DNA of 64,000 nucleotides from Semisulcospira habei (taxonomy: Eukaryota; Mollusca; Gastropoda; Semisulcospiridae). Numbering within the stretch: the stretch's first letter is position 1; every line of letters starts with the position of its first letter. The notes under the pieces were generated by a model that made no database searches, had not been told where the DNA came from, and saw nothing but the letters and a program-made list of their open reading frames with translations. Shown here in pieces: positions 33,113 through 42,433 of the stretch. The position numbers were made by a program, and so were the translations under genes. The DNA is taken from positions 123,426,951-123,490,950 of the forward strand of contig BTPG01000002.1 of the NCBI GenBank assembly GCA_036245525.1. The letters run 5' to 3'.

Positions 33113-34102
33113 ATGATGGAGTCTGATGAAACGCGTACAGTCTGTGTACACACAGGTGTGTTCCATACAATGAGAGTAAATGCATTGTGCAGAATATGTG
33201 GCGGGAGATCACAAAAGAGATACATGGATAAAAAGCCATTTCTTTGTATCAATTATGAACACTTAATCCACAAGTGTTATGGAATTAATATCCAGGAAGA
33301 CAAAGACATGATGCACTCCAAAACAATGTGTAGGAGTTGCTATTGTCGGATGAAACGGATAGACTCAACTGAAACACGTGTGTCCGAGGAGACAACACGA
33401 AATGCGGCATCTGATATTGCCTCATCACAACACATTTGGACCATGTTCGATCCAAATACGAGTGTTGAAGAATGTGTCGCGTGTGTTCACTTCATGCAGC
33501 TAGGTAAAGGAGGACGACCAGTGAAGCGGGGTTCACGGCATGGAAAGAAACGATCGTTTCAATCCGCGGCATGTGACACTCATAACACTGACACTGATAA
33601 CAGCACTAATGAAGGTGATAGTGGTATACAAGGTTTTATTCCGCCGACGTCTACTCCCCGTAAAACGACATGCACAGTCGATGCTCAAACGTCGCCGTTA
33701 CAAAGAGTGTGGACCCCATCTCCACCAGCCAAGCGGACGCATGAAATAGCCATTTCACCCATTGAAAAAACGGGTGTCGATATAGCCACATCTCCACATA
33801 TCAAACGACCCAGCCTTCGACCTATCCAGGAACTGCAGACGCCACTGACAAAGGAGGAAGAAAAATATCAGACGGCACTAAACCGCACAATGCTTAATGA
33901 ATCAGCTGATGCCACAATTCGTTGCAAGACTGGAGGACAGCCTTTGTATTTTATGCACATACCCAAACCGAGAAAACCAACAACAGTGGCATCATCGGCC
34001 GTAATACAAAGAAGGTCGAAGGTGCTAGCCCGCGCTAGAGCGAATATGTCTGGCGGATCAGAGGTGGACGAAACTGAACAAATAGCTGACGAGTTAAAAT
34101 GA
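33113..34102 (+). CDS. N-terminal-RAG1-like zinc protein of a transposon (N-RAG)
   Basis: The frame from ATG 33113 encodes 329 residues, ending at TGA 34100-34102. The architecture matches the N-terminal zinc-binding region of RAG1: C26-x2-C29 (CRICGG), a CYGINIQEDKDMMHSKTMC segment with H68, C73 and C76, then residues 108-136 with IWTMFDP, C121-x2-C124 and the basic LGKGGRPVKRGS stretch. A low-complexity Ser/Thr/Pro linker and a conserved KTGGQP...KPRKPTTVASSA block follow. Aplysia is known to carry transposons encoding just this part (N-RAG-TP). Here it precedes a RAG1-core-like transposase in the same frame, 15 bases downstream. Zinc-dependent dimerisation, DNA contact or ubiquitin-ligase-like roles are possible. 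The frame is intact, so it may be functional. Confidence 0.8.
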   Translation: MMESDETRTVCVHTGVFHTMRVNALCRICGGRSQKRYMDKKPFLCINYEHLIHKCYGINIQEDKDMMHSKTMCRSCYCRMKRIDSTETRVSEETTRNAASDIASSQHIWTMFDPNTSVEECVACVHFMQLGKGGRPVKRGSRHGKKRSFQSAACDTHNTDTDNSTNEGDSGIQGFIPPTSTPRKTTCTVDAQTSPLQRVWTPSPPAKRTHEIAISPIEKTGVDIATSPHIKRPSLRPIQELQTPLTKEEEKYQTALNRTMLNESADATIRCKTGGQPLYFMHIPKPRKPTTVASSAVIQRRSKVLARARANMSGGSEVDETEQIADELK

Positions 34103-34117
34103 GAAAGAAATGAAAAA

Positions 34118-35938
34118 ATGACTGCAATATTAGACAGAGCAGGCCATAGGCGATCCGTGTATATCTGTAGAAAACAGGGTATTGCGCTGAGAACCAATCT
34201 AGGATTAAGCTGGTCCAAGTACAGAACATATAAACGCTTCATGAGAAGTATTGGTGTCAACCTTGAAAGTGAAAGAAAAGAAAGGCAGGCCCAGAAGGAA
34301 GCACTCTGTGGCAGAGTGACCATTGAACAAAAGAATCTGACCTTTGAAAACAAAGTCACAAACAAGAAGGAAAGCCAGAAAACGCCTGTCGCATACATAG
34401 AAGATCTCACACATTTTGTTCCTGAACTACTTGACAAGTATGAAGCTGCAAATCTTCTTGAATGGCATGAACAAATACCAAAAGATGACATTTGGATAAA
34501 ACTAGGAGGAGATCATGGCGGTAACAGTTATAAAACAATGCTTCAAGTTGCTAATCTCCAAAACCCTAACTCTAAACACAATACGTTTTTGGTGTGTATG
34601 GCTAACTGTAAAGACAGTCATGAAAATCTTCAAACAATTTTGCAGCCGTTTAAAGAGCAGGTGTCAGTTCTCCAAACCATGAAATGGAAAGAAAAACAGA
34701 TACGTGTATTTCTGTTTGGCGATTACGATTTTCTCCTCAAACTTTTTGGTCTCTCAGGAGCACAAGGGGTCCACCCTTGTCTTTGGTGCACAGCTTCGAA
34801 AAGTCAGCTACAAAGAGCTCCACATGAGCGAGTACAAGTGAAACAACGAACTCTGAACAACATCAAGAGGGATTACAGGCGATACATTCGTGCAGGAGGA
34901 GACAAAAAGAATGCCAAGGGTTACAACAATGTTGTACATGAACCAATCTTTGATGTTGAGATTTCGCAAACGGCACCACCATACCTCCATCTTCTGTTAG
35001 GTATAGTAAAAAAACATCATTCCCTCCTTGAGCAAGAATGCCACGAACTTGATAAAGCCATTGCTGAAAGACTGGCCGAGGGAAAGGAGGCACATGATGA
35101 AAACACACCTTTTGAAAAGTACATTTCAGAAGTAAGAGTCATCAAAGAACTGGAAAAAAGAAAACAGCTGACTGAGGGTATTGCAGTGTTGAGCGACAAG
35201 AGACACAATGAGAGTGCGAAGAATTTTGATGAACGACGTGAGCAGAAGATGCAGCGGGTAGCAGAATTCGAGGACAAAATAGAAGCTCTGAGAGAAGAGA
35301 CAAAGTTGCCATTTCTGTGCGGGCCTGTCACTTCTGGCCTTGACGAAGCACTAAAGAGGAATAAGATATTCATGCAAGCATACCATGGCCGTTCGTTTGT
35401 TGGCAACCACTGCCACCGTTACTTGAAGTATGATGTGTTGACTGATGTTGGTGACAGTGTTATCAGCAATACCATGAAGCTGACAGATGATCCTAAACTT
35501 CATGCAGCAGCGCATGACATATCCTTAAAGTTCCGAATTCTGAACGACCTTTACTCACAAGTTCATACTAATGTTTCTCACAAAATGCCGGTGAAGAGCA
35601 AGAATGAATCAATGCAAGACATCAATGACAAGATTGCAAACTACATGCGTTTTTTTCGAAGTACTTTTCCAGCCAGTAGCATCATTCCGAAACAACATAT
35701 CCTGGAATGCCACTGCGTTGAATGTATGACAAAGTGGGGATTTGGTTTGGCGCTTCATGGTGAGCAGGGAGGTGAAGAGAGTCACGCTACCATTAACATT
35801 CTAAAGAGCAGGACATATGGCTTGCAGACAGAGGAGGAAAAACTCAGACTGCTCATGACCGAGCACATGACACTCGTGTCACCCGTCCTCCACTCCGTCA
35901 TTCCTACAGTAGTCAAACAGAAACAAATTCTCGCATAG
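34118..35938 (+). CDS. RAG1-core/Transib-like DDE transposase
   Basis: This 606-residue frame is intact. It carries the RAG1-core signature set in order. There is a first acidic motif LGGDHGGN (D132, compare RAG1 D600) and a second in FLFGDYDFLLKLFGLSG (D204, compare D708). This is followed at once by a zinc pair CLWC (C221/C224, like RAG1 CTLC). Near the C-terminus come HILECH (H527-x4-H532, like the RAG1 H-x4-H zinc pair) and GEQGGEESH (E553/E554, compare E962). Between them lies a long helical charged region (about 320-400). The protein would cut and rejoin DNA at the CAC-starting inverted repeats. It shares frame with the N-RAG gene upstream, separated by one TGA and 15 bases. No RAG2-like kelch gene is present. 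The assignment is by motif order, not by a search. Confidence 0.8.
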   Translation: MTAILDRAGHRRSVYICRKQGIALRTNLGLSWSKYRTYKRFMRSIGVNLESERKERQAQKEALCGRVTIEQKNLTFENKVTNKKESQKTPVAYIEDLTHFVPELLDKYEAANLLEWHEQIPKDDIWIKLGGDHGGNSYKTMLQVANLQNPNSKHNTFLVCMANCKDSHENLQTILQPFKEQVSVLQTMKWKEKQIRVFLFGDYDFLLKLFGLSGAQGVHPCLWCTASKSQLQRAPHERVQVKQRTLNNIKRDYRRYIRAGGDKKNAKGYNNVVHEPIFDVEISQTAPPYLHLLLGIVKKHHSLLEQECHELDKAIAERLAEGKEAHDENTPFEKYISEVRVIKELEKRKQLTEGIAVLSDKRHNESAKNFDERREQKMQRVAEFEDKIEALREETKLPFLCGPVTSGLDEALKRNKIFMQAYHGRSFVGNHCHRYLKYDVLTDVGDSVISNTMKLTDDPKLHAAAHDISLKFRILNDLYSQVHTNVSHKMPVKSKNESMQDINDKIANYMRFFRSTFPASSIIPKQHILECHCVECMTKWGFGLALHGEQGGEESHATINILKSRTYGLQTEEEKLRLLMTEHMTLVSPVLHSVIPTVVKQKQILA

Positions 35939-36143
35939 ACGGCGCCGGAGTTGTGTATCTGTGAACAGAAACTCGGTATTCGGTTCTTATGTCTAGTGTG
36001 TCAGAAAATGTGTTAAACCTCAAGGTATGTTTTAAAACACTGTTGAATATTGTGACCTGTTATGGACTGATCGTATTTCGGGATGGCAATAGCAGTCTGT
36101 GGAGTACCGAGACGGCTGCGGGCGAGAAATGCCAGAACACGCG

Positions 36144-36651
36144 ACCTGTCAGTGACCTCATTAACCACCCTCCTGCTTTCGTCCCCCACCATGAATCCAA
36201 AATCCGGTAAGTGATACTTACTGTAGGCATGCTGACCCTTATGCATGCAAGTGTGTTTCATTGGGAAAAGTAGCGTCTTCGTGTTATGGCTGTGGGAACT
36301 TTGTCAATTTCACAACAAACACCGACATCGTACATCAACAAATTCCCGTTCTCTTTATTTTCACCATAACCTGCTACACAAGTGCAAGTCGTAATGTTGT
36401 CATATTTGGTATCAGTGTGTAGGTGAGAATTTCAACTTTTGAACGATGTTGCTTCCACAACAGTCACTGTAGGCAGAGATGTGTTATGAATACAAATGTG
36501 TAGGTACTTGTTATAGCGGCAGAGAGCCGGTCACACGCCGTGTACCGCACAGTAGCAAACTTCAAGTGCGATATAAATAGAATGAGCGGGCGAGAGTGGA
36601 ATGTTACCTCGCGGCGCCTTATCTCTCTGGCAGCTGGAAGCGAACTAAGTG
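36144..36651 (-). repeat. Right long terminal inverted repeat of the RAG-like unit
   Basis: It is the reverse complement of 32433-32942, ending GAACTAAGTG at 36651. It starts about 200 bases after the transposase stop codon. The near-identity of the two arms suggests recent transposition or gene conversion. Confidence 0.85.
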
Positions 36652-36821
36652 CTAGGCGCCAGCACTGGCTGGTAAAGCCGTGCAGATATTATCTTTTTTT
36701 TTTTTACAAACACATTGCCAATACAGTGTACATCACTTGATACATTTTCTGGTACTTTATGTCACACTTTGATTTTCAACCCAGTTGTCCTCTTTGTGAG
36801 AGCACCTTTTGGCACTTAGTC

Positions 36822-37327
36822 ACATCCATCATTTCGAAAACATTGTGATATTCTGTCCTACTATCAAACACAACAAAGCTTATCACAACCGTTTATTCAT
36901 TTGGACTGACAACATTTACTTAGTCGATCCTGCAAAAAAACTGAATGACTGTTTAATGTCTTTTTACAAGCAATTTGAAGGACAGCCAACCTTGTTCATT
37001 GTTGATGACTGCTCTGCAGAAAAAGACATTGTCAAGAAGAGAAACACTCTAGCAGAACTTGCCTTCAGTGGCAGACACGCAAATGTCAGTGTATGGATTC
37101 TCACTAAAAAATATAATGCTGTACTAAAAGATTTCCGTGAGCAACTAAAGTTTATCTGTTTGTTTTACTGTAAGGATCGTGACAGCTTTGAAGACTGTCT
37201 CAGAGAGAACGATGTCATACCAAATAAAGATGAACGAGACATTGTGAAAAACAAACTGAAATCAACTAAGCATCTAAAGCTTATTTTAAAGACAGATCAG
37301 CCCACTGGGTGTGTGTTGGTAAATTAA
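36822..37327 (+). pseudogene. Packaging ATPase, C-terminal piece
   Basis: Open frame from the transposon junction to TAA at 37327. It holds the Walker B-type strand TLFIVDDCSAEKD near 36991-37030, a sensor-like SVWILTKK and a long C-terminal part (KLKSTKHLKLILKT). With the Walker A piece at 30358-30458 this is the A32-type DNA-packaging ATPase, interrupted by 6.4 kb. No other lesion is visible in the two pieces. Confidence 0.75.
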
Positions 37328-37353
37328 TTTATACTTTTGTTTTGTTCATAAAA

Positions 37354-37728
37354 ATGACGGACGGACAAATCATGCAAGTGATTGATGTCACAGGCTGCTT
37401 CAAAGATGTTGAGCGCTTTTATGACTTAAAAACACATTCAACACCAACGAAGATATACATGACATATAATGTAACTTTGGAATATTCTGATGGTCCACCA
37501 CATTATGAGTACGAGACTGTTGATCTTAAGACATATGCTTTTAAAGTTTATGATGCCAACTGTGACTGGTTTGAGACAATGTGTAAACACATATTTCATC
37601 AACTAAGAAAACTACATTATTATATTGAAAGTGTTACATTCAATAAAGTGATATTACACCTGCAGCATGAGCAGCACAAAACCTTAAGACACATACCAGG
37701 CAAGTGGTTGATTTGTTTTGGTAAGTGA
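37354..37728 (+). CDS. Virus-like protein downstream of the packaging ATPase
   Basis: The ATG at 37354 lies 27 bases after the ATPase stop. The frame encodes about 124 residues (MTDGQIMQVIDVTG, KIYMTYNVTLEYSDG, CDWFETMCKHIFHQLRKLHYY) with a beta-then-helix look. I do not recognise it. The frame ends in GGTAAGTGA, which could be read as a stop at 37726-37728 or as a donor (G|GTAAGT at 37721). An acceptor TTATTGTAG at 37757 would add 12 codons ending at about 37795 after removal of a 37-base intron. Position and strand make it the last gene of the relic. Confidence 0.5.
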   Translation: MTDGQIMQVIDVTGCFKDVERFYDLKTHSTPTKIYMTYNVTLEYSDGPPHYEYETVDLKTYAFKVYDANCDWFETMCKHIFHQLRKLHYYIESVTFNKVILHLQHEQHKTLRHIPGKWLICFGK

Positions 37729-37758
37729 ACCATATAAACTAAATTTGTTTATTGTAGG

Positions 37759-37991
37759 GGTTACAGCTAATAAAGCGGTATTACATACAGTGTAATTTTT
37801 TTAATTTATTATTTTGTCGGACAAATAAGAATTCACTTCTAATAACGATCTATATTACACATCTTACCTTTATTATGACTCATGATGGCACCTTCACTGA
37901 CCCATGCTTGCCACATCAATAGATTTTCGACAAGCGGCACAAAAAGCCGACCGCTTGTTTGATGCTACTTTTCAGAGCCAGCTTATATAGC
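37759..37991. other. Flank of the viral relic
   Basis: AT-rich, no gene. It includes GGACAAATAAGAATTC and a short GACCGCTTGT region. It may contain the end of the viral element, but I could not find its terminal inverted repeats. Confidence 0.4.
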
Positions 37992-38234
37992 CAGAGATGC
38001 CAACCCCTTTCACTACCTGACCTTGCTATTTTCAAAATTTGACAGGAAGAAATAAAATTTGACAGGAAGATTTCGCGTGAACATAAAACTCGGTCATTCA
38101 AGGTTTAAGTTTTGTCTTTTAATGCAGTATCTCAGAAAGAAAAAAGTTCACACCAAAAAAGATTAATGGAGAAAACCTCTACAACGAGTTCTTTGTTGAA
38201 GACTTGCAGGTCCTCAACAGTTCGTCACTCAAAG

Positions 38235-38400
38235 GGGTCCGATGGCAAGGATAATAATAATAATAAAATAATAATAATACCGTTATTATATAGGCGCTTT
38301 TTCTCAAATTTTGGGTGAATCGACTCAAAGCGCTGGGAACTGAAACCCAACACGCACACTCACATAACAGACACGGATTTACGCCAGTTAAGACAAACAC
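38235..38400 (-). mobile_element. L2/CR1-like LINE 3' tail fragment
   Basis: On the minus strand it reads ...CAGCGCTTTGAGTCGATTC, then AAGCGCCTATATAATAA and an (ATT)n run. This is the same 3' end type as the LINE at 1385-5040. It is a very short, 5'-truncated copy. Confidence 0.55.
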
Positions 38401-38738
38401 AGTACAAGACAGATGAAGGGCCAGTTCAGCTACTCAAGTTACAGAGATTTTTGATCGCTTGTATTTGAAATTTGTAAAGTGGCCTGAAACCGGTACCAAT
38501 GTGTGGGGGGTGGGGGTTAGTTAGTTAGTTATTTGGGTTTAACGCCGAGCAGGCGACTAAGGCCATCTCACGGCGGGATGGGTAAAAATCTGGTCAGCCA
38601 GACTAAAAGCAAGGTCTTAAGACAAGATGTAAATATAGATTAAAAATCTCAGGCTAAAATGTCGCACATGTCTGGAAAAGAAACGTCTACAGACTCTCAA
38701 AAAGGGCAAATAAAAAAATTCACATAGTCTATGAATGC

Positions 38739-41700
38739 TCAGATCTTGTTAAAAATATTGCATTCTCTCAAAAAATTGAAGATTTTGTCCGGGGGAACAT
38801 CCCGGAACAAAACCTTCAAGGAGTCTGCTGTGAAGTGTTTATATCTGGTGTCAATTAGGTCAGCACAATACAGCAAAAAGTGTCGAACAGAAAACTGCTC
38901 ATCACAGGCAAAACACCATGGACGCTCATCCTGTTTAAGTAAGTAAGAGTGCGTAACATATGTGTGCCCGATGTGGAGCCGAGCAAGGACAGTCTCCTCA
39001 CGGCGGCTGCCGCAGCGGAAAGGTAGACTGTCAGACAACTTAGGAAGAGCTTCATGAAGCTTGTTCCCTTCCTCTTTGTCCCACTCGGACTGCCATTCGC
39101 GGGCTATGTACGCACTAATAACAGGTTTAAAATCACTATAGACAGTCTGTGTGTCAGGGACAGGGTCACTGCGGGCACTGTTGGCAGCAGAATCTGCGAT
39201 TCTGTTGCCTTCGATGCCCACATGGCCTGGGACCCAAATAAAAATGATGTCATAATATTCCTTCATCAAGTCCGCGTAGAGCTCTCTAATCTGCACCAGC
39301 AGTGGATGGTCTGTTCCCGCGCCCTGAAGGGCCTGCAGGGCAGAAAGAGAGTCAGACAGAATCAGGAAGTTCCTTTCCCGAGACTGATAGGCATGCTTGA
39401 GTGCTAGCAGAATGGCCTGCAGTTCTGCACTAAATACAGAGGAATGGTCAGGGAGACGGAGCTTAAATGGGCGTCTAGGATGGCGAGAGGACACTGCAGC
39501 CGCAGCCACTCTTCCATCCTCAGACTTGGACCCATCCGTATAAAGACGACAATAGCCAGGAAAAATTGAAAGGAGTTCATTGAGGCTCTGTTGGTATATG
39601 GCTGGTGGAGTACAATCCTTCTTGTGGGCAGTCAAGTCCAGCAAGATGTCAGGAACTGGTAGTAGCCAGGGTGGAGTGACGTGTTGCAGAGATTCCGAAA
39701 CTTTGTCCAGGTCCACTCCGGCCGCCTGCAGATGAGGTCGGACACGGAAGGAAAGTGGACGGACAGCTCCCGGATGGGCATCGTAAATCTCTGCAAACGA
39801 CGGGTTAAAAACACAATCATAGGCAGGATTTTCTGGATGGGCCTTCAGCTTCAGAACGTAGCTGAGCATGAGGCGGATGCGGCGGAGCCTGAGAGAAGGC
39901 TCCCCTGCCTCTGCATACAGACTAGGAACTGGAGATGTCCTAAAGGCTCCCAGACATATGCGCAGACCTTGATGGTGAATTGTGTTCAGACGCTGCAGAA
40001 CAGACTTGGAAGCCGAGCCATATACCACAGAGCCGTAATCCAGTTTGGACCGAACAAGGGCCCGGTACAGTCGAAGTAAGATGATGCGGTCTGCACCCCA
40101 GTCAGTACGACCAACGACACGAAGAATGTCGAGGGCCTTCCGACAAGAGGTTCTAAGGTAGTTAACATGGTTGCAGAAGGTCAATCTTTTGTCAAAGATG
40201 ACCCCCAAAAACTTAGCCTCTTCAGCCACCTTAATTGGCACTCCAGCAATGCTCAGGCTAGGTTCTGGAAAAAATTTCGTCTGGTTAGTAAAATGCACAC
40301 AGACTGTCTTGGAGGGCGAGAATCTGAATCCATTGAGAGACACCCACCCCTGGATGCGATCAACGCACAGCTGCAAGCGCCTCTCAAGGGACGCAAGTCC
40401 TCGACCTCGTGCACACAAAGCAAAGTCGTCCACAAACAAAGAGCATTCAGAATCATCCTTGACGGCCTTTACAATGTTATTTATTTTAATGCTAAATAAA
40501 ACAGGAGATAGAATACTGCCCTGCGGGACACCCATCTCCTGTTCAAAGGAGTCGGAGAGGGTGGAGCCCACACGGACATGGAACGACCTGTTGGACAAAA
40601 AATTGTGAATAAAAACGGGCAGATGCCCTTTAAAACCCATGTCCGACAAATCAGACATTATACCATGCTTCCAGGTAGTGTCATATGCCTTTTCAAGATC
40701 AAAGAAAATTGCATAGACATGCTGCTTGTTGACAAAAGCATCTCGGATAAAAGACTCAAAGCGGACTAGATGGTCAGTTGTACTACGGAAGCGCCGGAAA
40801 CCGCACTGGAGGTCTGTGATGAGACCCTGTGACTCAAGATGCCACACCAGTCGGGCGTTGACCAAGCGTTCCATAGTTTTACATAAACATGATGTCAAAG
40901 CTATTGGCCGGTAGTTGCCCGGGTCGGAAGGATCCTTACCCGGCTTGGGAATTGGCACAACCACAGCCTGGCGCCAAGATGGCGGAAAATGACCGGTTAT
41001 CCAGATATGGTTAAAGGCCTTGAGAAGTACAAGGAGTGAATCCTCAGGCAGATGTGTTATGAGCTGATAATGGATGGTATCTAATCCAGCAGCAGAGTCA
41101 GTACATTTCTGCATGGCTTGCTGCAATTCTGAAAACGTAAAAGGGGCATTATAGTCTTCCAAGTTATCCGATATAAAATCACAAGCACAAGATTCTCGCT
41201 TCTCCTTCTCTCTCTGGAAGAAAGGTGAATAATGCTCTGTTGAAGAATTATGGGCAATGGTGGAGGCAAGCAAATTGGCCACAGCCTTTTCATCTGTGAC
41301 CAAACTGGCACCATCTCTAAGATGGCCAACAGAAGCCGAGCCACCCCTGCCCCTAATTCTTCGAACAGCCTTCCAGACTTTTTGGGACGGAGTCCTAGAA
41401 GATAAAGATGAGACGAAGCGTCTCCAGGAAGCACGGCGTTCACGTTTAAAAATATAACGGGCTTTCGCCCGCTGTCTTTTAAAGGTTAAAATATTTGCTT
41501 GCGACGGATTACGAAATGCACGTCGCTGAGCAGATTTGCGCATTGTTTGGGCCTTGCGGCACTCTTCATTGAACCATGGTACTCTCGGCTTCCGAGGGAG
41601 TGATGTGGAAGTTCTAGGGATGGTTTCACCTGCAACCTCCAACAAAATAGAAGTAAAACAAGAAACAGGTTCTTCAGCTGACATGACCACCTCCTCTGTA

Positions 41701-42431
41701 AGACGAGACTGACAGAGAGAGGCAAACAGAGACCAGTTAGCTTTCTTGAGATTCCAGCGCCCCACCGGCGAATCCTCCTCACAGCTGACCGATGACAGGA
41801 CTACTGGGAAGTGGTCACTACCACACAGGTCGTCGTGAACCTTCCAGTCAAAGTCCAGCATGAGAGAAGGATCACACACAGTGAGGTCTAGAACAGAACT
41901 AGATCCGGAACCTGAGTTAGAGTATGTAGGTGAGCCATCGTTAAAGACACATAGGTTAAGTTGAGAAAAAACATCTTCTAACATCTGACCTCTGCCATCA
42001 TAGTGGTCACTACCCCAAAGGTGAGCATGACCGTTAAAATCCCCCATGAGAATAAAGGGAGGGGGCAGTTGATCTACTAAGTGAAAAATATCATTGCTAC
42101 AGACCCGCAGTGATGGTGGCAGGTAAATACTGCATATGGTTATGGTCTTTTTTAAGGTAACCCGAGCAGCGACAGCCTGAAGACAGGTGTCGATGCTAAC
42201 GGGGCTACAGAAAATTTGGCTACTAATGAGAAGAGCCGCTCCACCCGAGCGCCTCTCCGAATCAGAGCCTTAATGTATAACATTAAAACCATTAAAAGAC
42301 ACAGGGTCAGAAGTCTTCAGGTAAGTCTCCTGAAGAGATATGACTGAGGGGTTATAGAACTTGACTAAAAGACGTAATTCCTCAAAGTTAGCTCGAAAAC
42401 CACGACAATTCCACTGAAGCAAAGAGTCCAT
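38739..42431 (-). CDS. LINE ORF2: endonuclease, reverse transcriptase, RNase H
   Basis: The gene starts at the ATG at 42429-42431, two bases after the ORF1 stop, and encodes 1230 codons. The endonuclease begins LLQWNCRGFRANFEEL, with ISLQETYLK, MGDFNGHAHLWGSDH and GSDHFPVVL. The reverse transcriptase has GNYRPIALTSC, FFDLEKAYDTTW, GVPQGSILSP and an FVDD catalytic box in place of the usual YADD. RNase H follows, with all acidic positions (YTDGSKSEDG, FSAELQA, LSDSLSAL, GNRIADSAA). A C-terminal Cys/His motif is at CFACDEQFSVRHFLLYC. The only lesion is a TAA at 42270-42272 inside the endonuclease; downstream, 1102 codons are open. This domain order is typical of the I group (I, Nimb, Ingi). Confidence 0.9.
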
Positions 42432-42433
42432 GA

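Larger units (their letters stand above)
30459..36821. mobile_element. Transposon insertion in the packaging ATPase (19-bp TIRs, ACAT TSD)
   Basis: The outer ends are exact inverted copies: GACTAAGTGCCAAAAGGTG at 30459-30477 and its complement at 36803-36821. They are flanked by ACAT at 30455-30458 and 36822-36825, consistent with a 4-bp target duplication. The host ATPase frame is compatible on both sides. The long left arm (30478-32432) contains no gene but a cluster of CTGACGTTCGA-like motifs. The short right arm is 36652-36802. The middle is the RAG-like unit with its own 510-base inverted repeats. Either the unit is nested in an older transposon, or everything is one element with a complex terminal structure. 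Confidence 0.7.

Noticed and set aside
34205..35406. Minus-strand frames of up to 129 codons
   Set aside because: They are shadows of the RAG-like transposase on the plus strand.
35939..36143. A RAG2-like kelch gene next to the RAG-like transposase
   Set aside because: Only about 200 bases separate the transposase stop from the right inverted repeat, and no kelch-type repeats appear anywhere inside the inverted repeats.
32428..36656. A 5-bp target duplication flanking the 510-base inverted repeats
   Set aside because: The flanking pentamers (GCTGA and CTAGG) do not match on direct reading.
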